Below are positions 51,774 to 63,644 of a stretch of DNA of 64,000 bases, one piece after another; the stretch's first letter is position 1, and each line of letters begins with the position of its first letter. A program made the translations under genes and the position numbers. Under the pieces are notes generated by a model. It had not been told where the DNA came from and ran no database searches. It was given only the letters and a program-made list of their open reading frames with translations. Source of the DNA: Brucellaceae bacterium (GTDB lineage: Bacteria; Pseudomonadota; Alphaproteobacteria; Rhizobiales; Rhizobiaceae); the NCBI GenBank assembly GCA_020637775.1, contig JACKJV010000012.1, positions 28,812-92,811 on the forward strand, read 5' to 3'.

Positions 51774-53282
51774 TCAGTATCGCAGAACCTGGCGCAGGAT
51801 CTGGCCATTGCGCTCGATGGAGAAGCGCCACCAGCGGCTGCGCTCCATGGCCACCCTGTTCAACTGATCGGCATTGCGGATGTCCTCTCCATTGACCTCC
51901 ACCACGATATCGCCCGGCCGCAGGCCGAACCGCGCCGATGGCGAATTGCGGGCCGTCTCGGTAATCACCACGCCCTTGCGGCTTTCGGGCAGCCGCAGTT
52001 TCTGGGCAAGGCGCGGCGACAGTTCCGAAACGGTTGCGCCGGCAAACGGGCTGTCGCCCTCGATCTGCACGGTGCTGGTCGCGCTCATGCCTTCCGGAGC
52101 GCGTTCGAGCGTCACCGCCACGCTTTCCATGCGTCCGCGCCGCAGAACCTGGAAATCCACCCGCGCCCCCGCACTTTCTGTGGCCAGCCGGTAGCCGAGC
52201 GCATCGGGGTTTTCGATCGCCCGCCCGTTCATCGCCAGCAGCACATCGCCCGGTTTCAGCGCCGCCTTTTCGGCCGGGCTTCCGGGCGCGATGTTTTCGA
52301 CAAGTGCCCCGGTGGGAAAATCCATTCCCAGCGCCTCTGCCGTCTGCGCATTGACCGGAGCGAAGGCAGCGCCCAGCCACGGACGCTCGAAATAATCGCC
52401 CCCGTTGCGCGCCACGTTCACCACCGCCTTCACCATGATGGAGGGAATGGCAAAACCGATGCCGTTGGAGCCACCCGATCGTGTGAAGATCGCCGTGTTG
52501 ATTCCGACGAGATCGCCGGCCATGTTGATCAGCGCGCCACCGGAATTGCCCGGATTGATCGCCGCGTCGGTCTGGATGAAGAAGCCGAAATCCGTAACGC
52601 CGATATGCGAGCGCGCAAGCGCCGAGACGATGCCGGATGTGGTCGTCTGGCCGACGCCGAACGGGTTGCCGATGGCAAGAACCAGATCGCCCACCTCCAG
52701 CGCATCCGAATCCCCCATTTGCAGGAACGGCAAGGGCCGGTCGGAATCGATCTTGAGCACGGCCAGATCCACGCTCTCGTCCTTCAGCAGCACCTTGCTT
52801 TCAAACTCGCGGCCATCGGCGAGCGCAACCTTCACTTCATCCCCGTCACGGATGACATGGTAATTCGTGACGACGAGGCCCGATGCATCCACGATGACGC
52901 CGGATCCGAGCGACTGCTGGACGCGCGGACGCGAGGGCCGTCCGCCACCGAAGAACTGTTCGAAGAAGGGATCGCCGGCAAACGGAGAGACCGGCTGACG
53001 GACTGTCGACTTGGCATAGACATTGACGACTGCCGGCGCGGTCCTCTTCACCAGCGGCGCAAATGAAAGTTCCATCTCTGCCCGCCCGAATGGCAACCGC
53101 TTGCCGTCCGCCGTCACCGGCGCCCCGGCAGCCTGCCCGCCGCCGGCGGTCTCCTGTTGCGTGCCGCGCAGCAACTGCCCCAGCAGTTCACGCACACCAC
53201 CTTCGCCCTCGGCCTGTGCGCCGACAAGCAAGCCGAAGAACACCACCAGACCCACCAGCACTCGGGAAGCCAAACGCGCCAT
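51774..53282 (-). CDS. Do family serine endopeptidase (DegP/DegQ type)
   Basis: The 502-residue periplasmic protease has a signal peptide (to about residue 25, AQAEG), a trypsin-like domain with His in VVTNYHVIRDGD, Asp in SVDLAVLKID and Ser in NPGNSGGALIN, and two PDZ domains (the first near FPTGALVENIAPGSPAEK, the second near VVITETARNSPSARFGLRPGD). It degrades misfolded envelope proteins. It lies between rplQ and rarA. Confidence 0.95.
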   Translation of the reverse strand: MARLASRVLVGLVVFFGLLVGAQAEGEGGVRELLGQLLRGTQQETAGGGQAAGAPVTADGKRLPFGRAEMELSFAPLVKRTAPAVVNVYAKSTVRQPVSPFAGDPFFEQFFGGGRPSRPRVQQSLGSGVIVDASGLVVTNYHVIRDGDEVKVALADGREFESKVLLKDESVDLAVLKIDSDRPLPFLQMGDSDALEVGDLVLAIGNPFGVGQTTTSGIVSALARSHIGVTDFGFFIQTDAAINPGNSGGALINMAGDLVGINTAIFTRSGGSNGIGFAIPSIMVKAVVNVARNGGDYFERPWLGAAFAPVNAQTAEALGMDFPTGALVENIAPGSPAEKAALKPGDVLLAMNGRAIENPDALGYRLATESAGARVDFQVLRRGRMESVAVTLERAPEGMSATSTVQIEGDSPFAGATVSELSPRLAQKLRLPESRKGVVITETARNSPSARFGLRPGDIVVEVNGEDIRNADQLNRVAMERSRWWRFSIERNGQILRQVLRY

Positions 53283-53429
53283 GCCCGGAAACTCCTTTTT
53301 CGTGAACCTCGATCCGCGATTCGGACCGTATCAAGTCTTGCCCGTCACTTCGACCATTTGAGGACACAGCGGCACGGCCGCGGCGAAATCGCACACATCG
53401 GACGATGCCCGACCTTGCCGCACGAAAAA

Positions 53430-53453
53430 AGCCGCCCCGTTTCCGGAGCGGCT
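53430..53453 (-). terminator. Terminator of the ribosomal protein operon
   Basis: On the minus strand AGCCGCTCCG, GAAA loop, CGGGGCGGCT (one G-U pair) are followed by TTTTTCG. It lies 30 bases beyond rplQ. Confidence 0.9.
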
Positions 53454-53482
53454 CCTGTCGGCATTCACGGAGGAAGCGGCGA

Positions 53483-53911
53483 TCAGGCCTCTTCGCCCTC
53501 GGCAGCCGCTTCGGCTTCCACGCGGGCGCGGTCGGCAGCGCCCTTGGCGTCGACATCGCGGTCCACCAGCTCGATCACGGCCATCGGCGCATTGTCGCCA
53601 TAGCGGAAACCGGCCTTGAGCACGCGGGTATAGCCGCCATTGCGCTCCTGGTAGCGGGGACCGAGAACATCGAACAGCTTCTTGACCTGCTGCACGTCGC
53701 GAATGCGGGAGATCGCCTGGCGGCGGGCATGCAGGTCGCCGCGCTTGCCCAGCGTGATCAGCTTGTCGACGATGGAACGCAGTTCCTTGGCCTTGGGCAA
53801 GGTCGTGACGATCTGCTCGTGCTCGATCAGGCTGGCCGCCATGTTGGCGAACATCGCCTTGCGGTGGCTGTGGGTGCGGTTCAGTTTGCGATGCGCGTTA
53901 CCGTGTCTCAT
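53483..53911 (-). CDS. rplQ: 50S ribosomal protein L17
   Basis: The 142-residue protein begins [20 protein letters not shown] and has the core [20 protein letters not shown]. It lines the outer peptide-exit area of the 50S subunit. A C-terminal Glu/Ala-rich tail extends the core, as in other Rhizobiales. It is the last gene of the alpha operon. Confidence 0.97.
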   Translation of the reverse strand: MRHGNAHRKLNRTHSHRKAMFANMAASLIEHEQIVTTLPKAKELRSIVDKLITLGKRGDLHARRQAISRIRDVQQVKKLFDVLGPRYQERNGGYTRVLKAGFRYGDNAPMAVIELVDRDVDAKGAADRARVEAEAAAEGEEA

Positions 53912-54017
53912 GATGCCTTCTCCTTCGTGGGATGTGTCCGCGCCCTAGGTCTTGAGAACGCGGTCCTGTTGGTCATTTTCGAAAAGAACCGCCGGGGCTG
54001 GCCCCGGCGGGCATGTC

Positions 54018-55028
54018 TCAATACTGGTCCTCGTAGCGCTTGGCGAGGTCCTCGATATTGTCTGGCGGCCAGTCCGGCACTTCCATGCCGAGATGCAGCC
54101 CCATGGAAGCCAGCACTTCCTTGATCTCGTTGAGCGACTTGCGGCCGAAATTCGGCGTGCGCAGCATTTCCGCCTCGGTCTTCTGGATCAGGTCGCCGAT
54201 ATAGACGATGTTGTCGTTCTTCAGGCAGTTCGCCGAACGCACCGACAACTCCAGCTCGTCCACCTTCTTCAGCAGCGCCGGGTTGAAGGCGAGCTCCGTC
54301 ACCTGCTCGGCCGGCTGGTCCTTCTGCGGCTCGTCGAAATTGACGAAGATCGAAAGCTGGTCCTGCAGGATGCGTGCAGCATAGGCCACAGCGTCTTCAC
54401 CGGAGATCGAACCATCGGTCTCGATCGTCATGCTCAGCTTGTCGTAATCGAGAACCTGGCCCTCGCGGGTATTCTCGACCTTGTAGGACACCTTGCGCAC
54501 CGGCGAGTAAAGGCTGTCGACCGGGATCAGGCCGATCGGGGAATCCTCCGAGCGGTTGCGGTCGGCAGGCACATAGCCCTTTCCGGCATTGACAGTGAAT
54601 TCCATGCGGATTTCCGCGCCCTGGTCAAGCGTGCACAGCACGTGGTCGGGATTGAGGATTTCCACATCGCCCACGGTCTGGATATCGCCCGCCGTCACGA
54701 TGCCCGGGCCCTGCTTGCGCACGACCATGCGCTTCGGGCCCTCGCCTTCCATGCGGATGGCGATTTCCTTGATGTTGAGCACGATGTCGGTGACGTCCTC
54801 GCGCACACCGGCAATCGAGGAGAATTCATGCAGGACGCCGTCGATCTGCACGGCCGTGACGGCTGCACCACGCAGCGACGACAGCAGCACGCGGCGCAGC
54901 GCATTGCCGAGCGTGAGGCCGAAGCCACGCTCCAGCGGCTCGGCGACGAGCGTTGTCACGGTGCCCTTCTTCGACGTGAACTCCACGCCATTGGGCTTGA
55001 TCAGTTCTTGCCAGTTCTTCTGGATCAT
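54018..55028 (-). CDS. rpoA: DNA-directed RNA polymerase subunit alpha
   Basis: The 336-residue subunit begins [17 protein letters not shown]. The N-terminal dimerisation domain has [21 protein letters not shown]. The C-terminal domain ([38 protein letters not shown]) binds UP elements and activators. The ATG at 55028 is a family match. Confidence 0.98.
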   Translation of the reverse strand: MIQKNWQELIKPNGVEFTSKKGTVTTLVAEPLERGFGLTLGNALRRVLLSSLRGAAVTAVQIDGVLHEFSSIAGVREDVTDIVLNIKEIAIRMEGEGPKRMVVRKQGPGIVTAGDIQTVGDVEILNPDHVLCTLDQGAEIRMEFTVNAGKGYVPADRNRSEDSPIGLIPVDSLYSPVRKVSYKVENTREGQVLDYDKLSMTIETDGSISGEDAVAYAARILQDQLSIFVNFDEPQKDQPAEQVTELAFNPALLKKVDELELSVRSANCLKNDNIVYIGDLIQKTEAEMLRTPNFGRKSLNEIKEVLASMGLHLGMEVPDWPPDNIEDLAKRYEDQY

Positions 55029-55137
55029 ATGGACTTGTCCTTCCGGTGCCCCCGCACCATCCAATCGTGCGGGGCGACATGGAAACCGCAGAGGACCGGT
55101 CGAACCCGTTCATGCGGAAGGCGGCAAATGGGCCGCG

Positions 55138-55527
55138 TCAGACGCGGCGCTTCTTGCGCGGGCGGCAGCCATTGTGCGGAATCGGCGTCACGTCGCGGAT
55201 CGACGTGATGGTGAAGCCGGCGGCCTGCAAGGCACGCAGGGCCGATTCACGGCCGGAGCCGGGACCGCGAACTTCCACTTCAAGCGTCTTCATGCCGTGC
55301 TCGGCAGCCTTCTTGGCACAGTCTTCGGCCGCAACCTGGGCAGCAAACGGGGTCGACTTGCGCGATCCTTTGAAACCCTGGGCGCCAGCGGACGACCAGG
55401 CGATCGCGTTGCCCTGGGCATCGGTGATCGTGATCATCGTGTTGTTGAATGTGGAATTCACGTGGGCGACGCCCGACGAGATGTTCTTGCGTTCGCGGCG
55501 GCGAACACGAGCGGCTTCCTTGGCCAT
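55138..55527 (-). CDS. rpsK: 30S ribosomal protein S11
   Basis: The 129-residue protein has [37 protein letters not shown] core and the [19 protein letters not shown] end, the standard S11 pattern of the 30S platform. Confidence 0.98.
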   Translation of the reverse strand: MAKEAARVRRRERKNISSGVAHVNSTFNNTMITITDAQGNAIAWSSAGAQGFKGSRKSTPFAAQVAAEDCAKKAAEHGMKTLEVEVRGPGSGRESALRALQAAGFTITSIRDVTPIPHNGCRPRKKRRV

Positions 55528-55647
55528 GGTCTTCCTTTCACTATGATATCCGCACCGCCGTAATGCCGGCGGCTACACCCCTGAAACGAACCGGGCCCGG
55601 CGGCGCGGGGGAAACCCGCCGCGCTCCGCAGCCCCATCCGCTCCGGA

Positions 55648-56016
55648 TTACTTCTTCTTGCCGGCGATCGCCTTGGCGGGACCCTTGCGGGTACGCGCAT
55701 TGGTGTGGGTCCGCTGGCCGCGCACCGGCAGGCCACGGCGATGGCGAAGGCCGCGGTAGCAGCCAAGGTCCATCAGGCGCTTGATGTTGAGCTGCACTTC
55801 ACGGCGCAGATCGCCCTCGACCCGGTAGTCGCGGTCGATGGTTTCGCGAACCTGCAAGACCTCGGCGTCGGTCAGCTCGTGCACACGGCGCTCGGCCGGG
55901 ATGTTGCACTTCTCGACGATTTCCTGGGCAAACTTCGGCCCGATCCCGTGAATGTACTGAAGCGCGATCACAACGCGCTTGTTGGTCGGGATGTTAACAC
56001 CGGCAATACGTGCCAT
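55648..56016 (-). CDS. rpsM: 30S ribosomal protein S13
   Basis: The 122-residue protein begins [20 protein letters not shown], has [13 protein letters not shown] and ends in [19 protein letters not shown]. An ATG two codons earlier (56022) is possible. It sits at the 30S head and contacts the 50S subunit. It is the first gene after adk. Confidence 0.98.
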   Translation of the reverse strand: MARIAGVNIPTNKRVVIALQYIHGIGPKFAQEIVEKCNIPAERRVHELTDAEVLQVRETIDRDYRVEGDLRREVQLNIKRLMDLGCYRGLRHRRGLPVRGQRTHTNARTRKGPAKAIAGKKK

Positions 56017-56217
56017 CGTCATTCACTCCATTTCGGCCGGCCATGCCGGCACTCGATCATGAAAACCCGCGTCCGGTGGAGGCCGGCCCTTGCGGGAGCG
56101 ACAATGAACAAGCCGCCCATGAGGGCGGCCTGAAACATTTGTGTCTTGAGACGCGCCGCTATTGCACGGGCTGACACTTTCGTCAACCCTTCAAAAGCAA
56201 ACGCTCCCCAGCCCGGC

Positions 56218-56802
56218 TCAAAGCGAACCGAGCACCGTTTCGATCTGCGCGGTAACGCCGTCGATCGTGTCCATGCCGTCAACGGTCCGCCGCATGCCCT
56301 TGGCATGATAGTAGCCGGTCAACGGGGCCGTCTTCTTGTAATACTCGCGAAGCCGTTCGTCGAACACTTCGGGATTGTCGTCCTTGCGAACCGCCTCTCC
56401 GGCAGCCTTGGCTTCCTCGGCGCGCTTGACGATACGCCCCACCAGGGCCTTGTCATCGACAACCAGTTCAATCACGGCATCGAGCTTGAGACCCTTTTCC
56501 GCGAGCATTTCCTCCACCGCGTCGGCCTGTGCAAGCGTGCGCGGATAGCCGTCGAGGATAAAGCCCTTGGCGCAATCGGCTTCGTCGATGCGTTCGGAAA
56601 CGATCGCGTTGACGATGGCGTCGGACACCAGTTCCCCGGCATCCATCACGGCCTTGGCCTTGAGGCCCACTTCCGTCTCCGCCTTCACTGCGGCACGCAG
56701 CATGTCACCGGTGGAAAGCTGGGGAATACCATGCTTCTCCACCAGGCGCGTGGCCTGCGTCCCCTTTCCCGCTCCGGGCGGTCCCAGCAGAATCAGTCTC
56801 AT
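56218..56802 (-). CDS. adk: Adenylate kinase
   Basis: The 194-residue enzyme interconverts ATP + AMP and two ADP. It has the P-loop [11 protein letters not shown], the [17 protein letters not shown]-site motif and a short LID without a zinc-binding domain (short-form enzyme). It overlaps secY in an ATGA. Confidence 0.97.
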   Translation of the reverse strand: MRLILLGPPGAGKGTQATRLVEKHGIPQLSTGDMLRAAVKAETEVGLKAKAVMDAGELVSDAIVNAIVSERIDEADCAKGFILDGYPRTLAQADAVEEMLAEKGLKLDAVIELVVDDKALVGRIVKRAEEAKAAGEAVRKDDNPEVFDERLREYYKKTAPLTGYYHAKGMRRTVDGMDTIDGVTAQIETVLGSL

Positions 56803-58139
56803 CGTCCCCTCTTTCCCCCTCTCAGTTTGGATTTCTTGATCAGGCCCTCGTACTGATGGGCGATCAGGTGACCCTGGACCTGCGCGACCGTGTCAAGCGT
56901 GACGCTGACCACGATCAGCAGCGACGTGCCACCGAGATAGAACGGAACGCCGGTCGCCGAAATTAGAAATTCGGGTAAGAGACAGACGAGAACGAGATAG
57001 ATCGCGCCGACCAGCGTGATGCGGGTGAGCACATAGTCGATATATTCGGCCGTGCGCTCGCCGGGCCGGTAGCCGGGAATGAAACCCGAATGCTTCTTGA
57101 GCTGATCCGCCGTATCCTTCGGATTGAACACAATCGCCGTGTAGAAGAAGGCGAAGAACATGATCAGCCCGGCATAGAGCAACATGTAGATGGGCTGGCC
57201 ATGGCCAAGCGCCGCCAGGATGGTGGAAGCCCAGGCCGGCATGTCAGTATTCGTCGAGAAGCCGGCGACGGTCGCTGGCAGAAGCAGCAGCGAAGAGGCA
57301 AAGATCGGCGGAATCACGCCCGCCGTGTTCAGCTTCAGCGGCAGGTGCGACGTGTCGCCCTGGAACATCCGGTTGCCGACCTGGCGCTTGGGATACTGGA
57401 TCAGCAGGCGCCGCTGCGCGCGCTCGAAGAACACGATGACGGCAATCACGATCACGGCCAGCGCGATGATGGCCAGGATGATGCCGGTGGACAGCGCGCC
57501 CGTGCGCCCCAGTTCGAGCGTTCCGGTGATGGCCGAGGGAAGACCGGCAACGATACCGGCGAAAATGATCAGTGAAATGCCGTTGCCGATGCCGCGCGCG
57601 GTGATCTGCTCACCCAGCCACATCAGGAACATCGTCCCGCCGACCAGCGTGATGACAGCGGAAAGCTGGAAGAACCAGCCCGGGTCGGTGACAATGCCCG
57701 CCCCGCCTTCAAGCCCGACGGCGATGCCATAAGCCTGCACCGTTGCCAGCAGCACGGTTCCGTAACGCGTGTACTGGTTGATGACCTTGCGGCCCTGTTC
57801 GCCCTCTTTCTTCAGCTGCTCGAGCGCCGGCACAACCGACGTCATGAGCTGCATGATGATGGAGGCCGAAATGTACGGCATGATGCCAAGCGCGAAAATC
57901 GCCATGCGTCCGACGGCGCCGCCGGCAAACATGTTGAACATGCCCAGCACGCCCCGGCTCTGCTGCTGGAAAGCCTGCGCAAAGGCATCGGGATCGATTC
58001 CCGGAATGGGGATGTAGGTGCCGAGCCGGTAAACCAGCAGCGCGCCAAGCGTGAACCAGATTCTCTTCTTGAGATCCTCGGCCTTCGCGAAGGCGGAAAA
58101 ATTGAGATTGGATGCCAGTTGTTCAGCAGCCGACGCCAT
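56799..58139 (-). CDS. secY: Preprotein translocase subunit SecY
   Basis: The 446-residue protein has ten helices and forms the protein-conducting channel with SecE/SecG. Typical segments include [66 protein letters not shown] (split here by position across helix 7) and the [20 protein letters not shown] loop. It overlaps adk by 4 bp. Confidence 0.98.
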   Translation of the reverse strand: MASAAEQLASNLNFSAFAKAEDLKKRIWFTLGALLVYRLGTYIPIPGIDPDAFAQAFQQQSRGVLGMFNMFAGGAVGRMAIFALGIMPYISASIIMQLMTSVVPALEQLKKEGEQGRKVINQYTRYGTVLLATVQAYGIAVGLEGGAGIVTDPGWFFQLSAVITLVGGTMFLMWLGEQITARGIGNGISLIIFAGIVAGLPSAITGTLELGRTGALSTGIILAIIALAVIVIAVIVFFERAQRRLLIQYPKRQVGNRMFQGDTSHLPLKLNTAGVIPPIFASSLLLLPATVAGFSTNTDMPAWASTILAALGHGQPIYMLLYAGLIMFFAFFYTAIVFNPKDTADQLKKHSGFIPGYRPGERTAEYIDYVLTRITLVGAIYLVLVCLLPEFLISATGVPFYLGGTSLLIVVSVTLDTVAQVQGHLIAHQYEGLIKKSKLRGGKRGR

Positions 58140-58309
58140 GTATCGATCTCCGCTAATGTGCGGCCCTGGCGAAAAAGGCTGTATGCTGGTCGCCGGGCCA
58201 CCGGATCAGGCAGTTATTGCGATCGCCCGAATAAGGCCGAGGTCACGAGATAGGCCCCGGCTGGCAAAGATGCAAGCGGCGGCCGAAGCCGCCGCTGTCA
58301 CATTCGCGC

Positions 58310-58783
58310 TTATTCAGCGCTTTCCTTGGCCGCGACGGTGATGGAACCGCCTGCCTTCTCGATCTTCTCGACCGCCGACTTGGATGCACCGGCAACGTCG
58401 ATCGTCAGCTTTGCAGACAGGTCGCCATCGCCAAGCACCCGGACGCCGTCCTTGGCGCGGCGGATCACGCCGGCGGCGACGAGCGCGGCGGCGTCCACGG
58501 TCGCGGACGCATCCAGCTTGCCCGCATCAACTGCGGCCTGAAGACGGCCGACGGAGACGATGTTGAGGTCCTTGGCAAAGATGTTCTTGAAGCCGCGCTT
58601 CGGCAAACGCCGGTAGATCGGCATCTGGCCGCCCTCGAAGCCGTTGACGGCCACACCCGAACGGGACTTCTGGCCCTTGACGCCACGGCCGCCGGTCTTG
58701 CCCTTGCCCGAACCGATACCCCGGCCCACACGCTTGCGCGAATGCGTCGCGCCTTCGGCATCTCGCAGTTCATTGAGTTTCAT
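58310..58783 (-). CDS. rplO: 50S ribosomal protein L15
   Basis: The 157-residue protein begins [20 protein letters not shown], with [19 protein letters not shown] and a C-terminal domain ending in [12 protein letters not shown]. It is a late 50S assembly protein. The following gap of 170 bases before secY is longer than others in the cluster. Confidence 0.98.
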   Translation of the reverse strand: MKLNELRDAEGATHSRKRVGRGIGSGKGKTGGRGVKGQKSRSGVAVNGFEGGQMPIYRRLPKRGFKNIFAKDLNIVSVGRLQAAVDAGKLDASATVDAAALVAAGVIRRAKDGVRVLGDGDLSAKLTIDVAGASKSAVEKIEKAGGSITVAAKESAE

Positions 58784-58803
58784 GATCTTGCTCCCTGCCG
58801 CTA

Positions 58804-59004
58804 TCAGGCTTCGTCTACGACGCGCACGAGATGCGCGACCTTGGCGATCATACCGCGGACAGCCGGCGTATCTTCCAGCGTGCTGCGGCGATGCATCTTG
58901 TTCAGGCCCAGGCCGACGAGCGTGGCGCGCTGGTCGGCGGGGCGGCGGATGGGGCTACCGGTCTGTTCGACGGTTACCGTCTTGCCCGTTTTTGTCTCAG
59001 CCAT
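58804..59004 (-). CDS. rpmD: 50S ribosomal protein L30
   Basis: The 66-residue protein has [20 protein letters not shown] and [20 protein letters not shown], the L30 core. The ATG at 59004 (MAETKTG) is a better fit than the one at 59019. Confidence 0.96.
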   Translation of the reverse strand: MAETKTGKTVTVEQTGSPIRRPADQRATLVGLGLNKMHRRSTLEDTPAVRGMIAKVAHLVRVVDEA

Positions 59005-59069
59005 TTTCTTCATTCCCAATCAATGGAGCGCCATGCTTCACGCGGCGCTGACGACATCTGCCGGCGGAA

Positions 59070-59627
59070 TTATTCCTCGCCGCCAACCGTTTCGTGGCGG
59101 CGCGCCTGCAGCGTGGCGTACTTGATGCCGCGCTGGGCAGCGACGTCCTTCGGATGCAGCTGATGCTTCAGCGCATCGAACGTGGCGCGAACCATGTTGT
59201 ACGGATTGGAGGTGCCGAGCGACTTGGCCACCACGTCCTGAACGCCCAGCGTCTCGAAAACGGCGCGCATCGGGCCGCCCGCGATGATGCCGGTACCCGG
59301 CTTGGCAGCGCGCAGCAGCACCTTGCCGGCGCCATGACGGCCGGAGACGTCGTGGTGCAGCGTACGGCCGGACCGCAGCGGAACGAAGATCATGTCGCGC
59401 TTGGCCGCCTCGGTAGCCTTGCGGATGGCTTCCGGCACTTCACGCGCCTTGCCGTGACCGAAGCCGACGCGACCTTTCTGGTCGCCGACGACGACGAGAG
59501 CGGCGAAGCCGAAACGGCGGCCGCCCTTGACGACCTTGGCAACGCGGTTGATGTGGACAAGCTTGTCGACGAATTCGCTGTCGCGCTCTTCACGCTCGCG
59601 GCGATCGTCCCTGCGGTTCTGTGCCAT
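59070..59627 (-). CDS. rpsE: 30S ribosomal protein S5
   Basis: The 185-residue protein has [20 protein letters not shown], the [19 protein letters not shown] motif and [15 protein letters not shown]5 supports decoding accuracy and mRNA unwinding. Confidence 0.98.
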   Translation of the reverse strand: MAQNRRDDRREREERDSEFVDKLVHINRVAKVVKGGRRFGFAALVVVGDQKGRVGFGHGKAREVPEAIRKATEAAKRDMIFVPLRSGRTLHHDVSGRHGAGKVLLRAAKPGTGIIAGGPMRAVFETLGVQDVVAKSLGTSNPYNMVRATFDALKHQLHPKDVAAQRGIKYATLQARRHETVGGEE

Positions 59628-59737
59628 ATCCTGGTTCCTTTTTCTTTTCCGGTAGCACGGGTTGAATTGAAACGCCCGAAGGCCGGCCGTCCCTTACACG
59701 GGCTTGCGGCCGGCCTCAAGACCTTGTTTGCACCTGG

Positions 59738-60097
59738 TCAGAACGCCAGGCCACCCTCGCGGGCTGCATCGGCCAGCGCCTTGACGCGGCCGTGATAGAT
59801 ATAAGGCCCGCGGTCGAACACCACTTCGGTGACGCCCGCGTCCTTGGCGCGCGCGGCGACAAGCTTGCCGACTTCCATCGCGGCGGCCGTGTCGGCGCCG
59901 GTCTTCAGCTTGCCCTTGAGATCCTTGTCCAGGGTCGAGGCGGCGGCAACGGTCCGGCCGTTGGCATCGTCAATGATCTGGACATAGATGTTCTTGGACG
60001 AACGGTAGACCGACAGGCGCGGACGCCCGCTGGAAACGGCCTTGATCTTGCGGCGGATACGGGATGCCCGGCGCTGGGTCGAAACTTTCGAAGCCAT
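59738..60097 (-). CDS. rplR: 50S ribosomal protein L18
   Basis: The 119-residue protein has [35 protein letters not shown] and the [20 protein letters not shown] end. It binds 5S rRNA. Confidence 0.98.
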   Translation of the reverse strand: MASKVSTQRRASRIRRKIKAVSSGRPRLSVYRSSKNIYVQIIDDANGRTVAAASTLDKDLKGKLKTGADTAAAMEVGKLVAARAKDAGVTEVVFDRGPYIYHGRVKALADAAREGGLAF

Positions 60098-60109
60098 GAC
60101 GGCCGCTCC

Positions 60110-60643
60110 TTACTTCTTCTTGCCTTCCTTGCGCACGATGCGCTCGCCGGCATACTTGACGCCCTTGCCCTTGTAGGGCTCGGGGCCGCGATATTCACGG
60201 ATTTCCGCAGCGACCTGGCCGACGACCTGCTTGTCGATGCCCGACACGACGATTTCCGTCGGCTTCGGCACCGCAATGGTCACGGCATCCGGCGTCTGGT
60301 AGACGACTTCGTGCGAGAAACCGAGCGAGAGCTGCAGGTTCTTGCCCTGCATCGCGGCACGGTAGCCGACGCCGCTGATCTCGAGCTTCTTCTCGAACCC
60401 ATCCTTCACACCGGTCAGGATGTTGGCGATCATCGTGCGGGACATGCCCCACTTGGACCGCGCATCCTTGCTTTCGTCGGCCGGATTGACGGCGATGGCG
60501 CCATCTTCCAGCTTCACCAGGACCTCGTCGTTGACGACGAATTTCAGTTCGCCCTTGGGGCCCTTGGCGGTGACGGTCTGGCCGTCAACCGTGGCCGTCA
60601 CACCGGCCGGCACCGGAACGGGCTTCTTGCCAATACGGGACAT
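60110..60643 (-). CDS. rplF: 50S ribosomal protein L6
   Basis: The 177-residue protein begins [15 protein letters not shown] and ends with [20 protein letters not shown]. It lies near the GTPase centre. The frame opens further upstream (60730), but 60643 is the family start. Confidence 0.98.
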   Translation of the reverse strand: MSRIGKKPVPVPAGVTATVDGQTVTAKGPKGELKFVVNDEVLVKLEDGAIAVNPADESKDARSKWGMSRTMIANILTGVKDGFEKKLEISGVGYRAAMQGKNLQLSLGFSHEVVYQTPDAVTIAVPKPTEIVVSGIDKQVVGQVAAEIREYRGPEPYKGKGVKYAGERIVRKEGKKK

Positions 60644-60677
60644 TGTCTTATCCTCGCCTTTGTCTCGGTTGCGCCGA

Positions 60678-61076
60678 TCAGAAGATCTGGCAGAGAAGCT
60701 CTCCGCCGACATTCTGTTCACGGGCTTCATGATCGGCCATCACGCCCTTCGGCGTCGACAGGATCGCGATGCCCAGGCCGTTGGCGACCTGCGGGATCGA
60801 CTTGACCGACACGTAAACGCGGCGGCCGGGCTTCGACACGCGGGCGATCTCGCGGATGACCGGAGCGCCTTCATAATACTTCAGCTCGATCTCGATCTCG
60901 GACTTGCCATCGCCGTAGTCGACGGTGGTGTAGTCACGGATATAGCCCTCGGACTTGAGGACATCGAGAACGCGGGCACGCAACTTGGAAGCCGGCGTGG
61001 AGACCTTCGTCTTCTTGCGGCCGACAGCATTGCGGATGCGGGTCAGCATATCGCCGAGCGGATCACTCATGGACAT
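60678..61076 (-). CDS. rpsH: 30S ribosomal protein S8
   Basis: The 132-residue protein begins [19 protein letters not shown] and has [14 protein letters not shown] and [20 protein letters not shown] segments. AAGGA supports the start at 61076; the next ATG (61070) is possible. S8 is an early central-domain binder, and in E. coli it also represses the spc operon. Confidence 0.98.
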   Translation of the reverse strand: MSMSDPLGDMLTRIRNAVGRKKTKVSTPASKLRARVLDVLKSEGYIRDYTTVDYGDGKSEIEIELKYYEGAPVIREIARVSKPGRRVYVSVKSIPQVANGLGIAILSTPKGVMADHEAREQNVGGELLCQIF

Positions 61077-61091
61077 GATATCTATCCTTCC

Positions 61092-61397
61092 TTACCAGCT
61101 CGACTTGACCAGGCCCGGGATCTTGCCCAGCGAGCCCAATTCGCGAAGCGCGATACGCGACATCTTCAGCTTGCGGTAATAGGCACGCGGACGGCCCGAA
61201 ACCTCGCAGCGGTTGCGCAGGCGGATTTTCGACGAGTTGCGCGGCAGCTCGTTGAGCTTGAGCTGGGCACGGAAACGCTCGTCCATCGGCTTGGAACGGT
61301 CCATGATGATCGCCTTCAGCGCAGCGCGCTTCTTGGCATAGCGATCGACAAGCTCCTTGCGGTGCTTGTTCTTTTCGGTCGCACTGACTTTAGCCAT
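61092..61397 (-). CDS. rpsN: 30S ribosomal protein S14
   Basis: The 101-residue protein begins [20 protein letters not shown] and has [20 protein letters not shown]. It has only one cysteine in this segment, so it is the long form without a zinc ribbon. Confidence 0.97.
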   Translation of the reverse strand: MAKVSATEKNKHRKELVDRYAKKRAALKAIIMDRSKPMDERFRAQLKLNELPRNSSKIRLRNRCEVSGRPRAYYRKLKMSRIALRELGSLGKIPGLVKSSW

Positions 61398-61421
61398 GTG
61401 TATTGTCCTTTTCGCGAGCCG

Positions 61422-61976
61422 TTACTGCCGGAAGGGGAAGTTGAAGGCCTTGAGCAACGCCCGGGCCTCGTCATCCGACTTGGCAGTCGTACAAACGATG
61501 ATGTCCATGCCCCACATCTGATCGACCTTGTCGTAGTTGATCTCGGGGAACACGATGTGCTCCTTGATGCCCATGGCGAAATTGCCACGGCCGTCAAAGC
61601 TCTTCGGGTTCAGGCCGCGGAAGTCGCGAACGCGCGGCAGCGCGATGTTGACCAGGCGATCCATGAATTCATACATGCGCTCCTTGCGCAGCGTCACCTT
61701 GGCACCGATGGGCATGCCCTCGCGCACCTTGAAGCCGGCGATGGAGTTGCGGGCCCGCGTGATGACCGGCTTCTGGCCGGCGATCTGCGCCAGGTCCTCG
61801 GCGGCAACCGACGGCTTCTTGGAATCGCCGGTCGCTTCGCCCACGCCCATGTTCAGCACGATCTTTTCGACGCGCGGAATCTGCATGACGTTGGCGTAGC
61901 CGAACTGCTCGCGCAACGCGTCGCGGATGGTGGTGTTGTACAGCGTCTTGAGGCGCGGCTCGTACTTGTCAGCCAT
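61422..61976 (-). CDS. rplE: 50S ribosomal protein L5
   Basis: The 184-residue protein has [39 protein letters not shown] and [19 protein letters not shown]. It binds 5S rRNA and the P-site tRNA. It starts 8 bases inside the end of rplX. Confidence 0.98.
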   Translation of the reverse strand: MADKYEPRLKTLYNTTIRDALREQFGYANVMQIPRVEKIVLNMGVGEATGDSKKPSVAAEDLAQIAGQKPVITRARNSIAGFKVREGMPIGAKVTLRKERMYEFMDRLVNIALPRVRDFRGLNPKSFDGRGNFAMGIKEHIVFPEINYDKVDQMWGMDIIVCTTAKSDDEARALLKAFNFPFRQ

Positions 61977-62280
61977 TGATCACTTCTCCCGAACGCTTGG
62001 CCACGCGGACCTTCTTGCCGTCACGGACCTCGAAGCCGACGCGCGTCGCCTTGCCGTCCTTCGGATCGGCAACAGCAAGGTTCGACAGGTCGATGCCCGC
62101 TTCCTTGGTGATGATGCCGCCTTCCTGGGTCTGCGTCTGGCGCTGGTGGCGGCGGATCAGGTTGATGCCGCTGACGAGCGCCTTGTTTTCCTTTGGCATG
62201 ACCTTGAGGACTTCACCCGAACGGCCCTTGTCCTTGCCAGCCAGCACGACGACCTTGTCGCCTTTGCGAATCTTCTGCAT
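61969..62280 (-). CDS. rplX: 50S ribosomal protein L24
   Basis: The 103-residue protein begins [20 protein letters not shown], a KOW motif, and has [17 protein letters not shown]. It is one of the initiators of 50S assembly. It overlaps rplE by 8 bp. Confidence 0.98.
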   Translation of the reverse strand: MQKIRKGDKVVVLAGKDKGRSGEVLKVMPKENKALVSGINLIRRHQRQTQTQEGGIITKEAGIDLSNLAVADPKDGKATRVGFEVRDGKKVRVAKRSGEVING

Positions 62281-62293
62281 TGGTGCGGTCTCC

Positions 62294-62662
62294 TCAGAGC
62301 ACTTCCGGAGCGAGGGAAATGATCTTCATGTGGTTCTTGGCGCGCAATTCGCGCGGCACGGGTCCGAAGATACGCGTTCCGATCGGCTCTTTCTTGTTGT
62401 CGATCAGGACGGCCGCGTTCTTGTCGAACCGGATGACCTGACCGTCGGGCCTGCGAATGTCCTTGGCCGTACGCACGACCACGGCCTTCATCACATCGCC
62501 CTTCTTGACGCGGCCGCGCGGAATGGCTTCCTTGATGGAAACGACGATGATGTCGCCCACGGAAGCATACTTGCGCTTCGAACCGCCCAGCACCTTGATG
62601 CACATGACACGACGCGCGCCGGAATTGTCCGCGACGTCGAGGTTTGTTTGCATCTGAATCAT
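62294..62662 (-). CDS. rplN: 50S ribosomal protein L14
   Basis: The 122-residue protein begins [20 protein letters not shown] and contains [20 protein letters not shown], the standard L14 pattern. It helps form the subunit bridge. Confidence 0.98.
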   Translation of the reverse strand: MIQMQTNLDVADNSGARRVMCIKVLGGSKRKYASVGDIIVVSIKEAIPRGRVKKGDVMKAVVVRTAKDIRRPDGQVIRFDKNAAVLIDNKKEPIGTRIFGPVPRELRAKNHMKIISLAPEVL

Positions 62663-62723
62663 GACTGACCGCCTTTTTTCGTTCTGGTCCGAGGGCTAGC
62701 ATCCCCCGGCATGCATGATTTGA

Positions 62724-62963
62724 TTACGCCTGTTCGCTGGTTACGACGACCCAGCGCTTGTCCTTGGAGATCGGGGCCGACTCCTGGATGAACACCGTAT
62801 CGCCCACCTTGCAGGCATTGGCCTCGTCGTGAGCCTTGTACTTCTTGGACTGACGGACCGTCTTCTTGAACAGCGGATGGGCAAAGCGGCGCTCGACCCG
62901 GACCACAACGGTCTTGTCGTTCTTGTCGGAAACGACGGTGCCCTGCAGAATGCGCTTCGGCAT
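62724..62963 (-). CDS. rpsQ: 30S ribosomal protein S17
   Basis: The 79-residue protein begins [20 protein letters not shown], with [21 protein letters not shown] and [18 protein letters not shown]. It is an early 16S rRNA binder. Confidence 0.98.
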   Translation of the reverse strand: MPKRILQGTVVSDKNDKTVVVRVERRFAHPLFKKTVRQSKKYKAHDEANACKVGDTVFIQESAPISKDKRWVVVTSEQA

Positions 62964-62975
62964 GGATTGAACCCC

Positions 62976-63176
62976 TTACGCCTTGTTGACCGCCGCCTTC
63001 TGGCGGGCAATGGTCTTGATGCGTGCGATGTCGCGGCGGACTTCCTTCACGCGGTCGGTTTTCTCGAGCTGGCCGGTCGCCTTCTGGAAACGCAGGTTGA
63101 ACTGCTCTTTCTTCAGGTTGGCCAGCTCTTCGTTCAGCTGGTCGGGGCTCATGGCCCGAACGTCTGCGGCTTTCAT
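62976..63176 (-). CDS. rpmC: 50S ribosomal protein L29
   Basis: The 66-residue protein has [20 protein letters not shown] and [14 protein letters not shown]. It lies at the exit tunnel and contacts trigger factor. Confidence 0.97.
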   Translation of the reverse strand: MKAADVRAMSPDQLNEELANLKKEQFNLRFQKATGQLEKTDRVKEVRRDIARIKTIARQKAAVNKA

Positions 63177-63190
63177 GGCCTTGACCTTTC

Positions 63191-63604
63191 CTACTCGGCA
63201 ATGCGCTGGATGAAGCGCGTCTTGACCGGCAGCTTGGCAGCGCCCAGACGCAGCGCTTCACGCGCGATTTCTTCGTTCACACCGTCGATCTCGAACATGA
63301 TGCGGCCGGGCTTGACGCGGCAGGCCCAGTAGTCAACCGAACCCTTGCCCTTACCCATACGCACTTCGGTCGGCTTCGACGTGACCGGAACATCCGGAAA
63401 AATCCGGATCCAGACGCGGCCGGCACGCTTCATGTGACGCGTGATCGCGCGACGCGCCGCCTCGATCTGGCGGGCCGTGACGCGCTCCGGCTCCAGGGCC
63501 TTCAGGCCGAAGGAACCGAAGTTAAGGTCCGTTCCACCCTTGGCCGTGCCATGGATGCGTCCCTTGAACTGCTTGCGGAACTTTGTGCGCTTGGGCTGCA
63601 GCAT
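63191..63604 (-). CDS. rplP: 50S ribosomal protein L16
   Basis: The 137-residue protein begins [19 protein letters not shown], has [20 protein letters not shown] and [18 protein letters not shown]. It is needed at the A site of the 50S subunit. Confidence 0.98.
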   Translation of the reverse strand: MLQPKRTKFRKQFKGRIHGTAKGGTDLNFGSFGLKALEPERVTARQIEAARRAITRHMKRAGRVWIRIFPDVPVTSKPTEVRMGKGKGSVDYWACRVKPGRIMFEIDGVNEEIAREALRLGAAKLPVKTRFIQRIAE

Positions 63605-63644
63605 CGTTCTCTACTCCAAATCCTCAATTTCGCAAGCCCGAAGC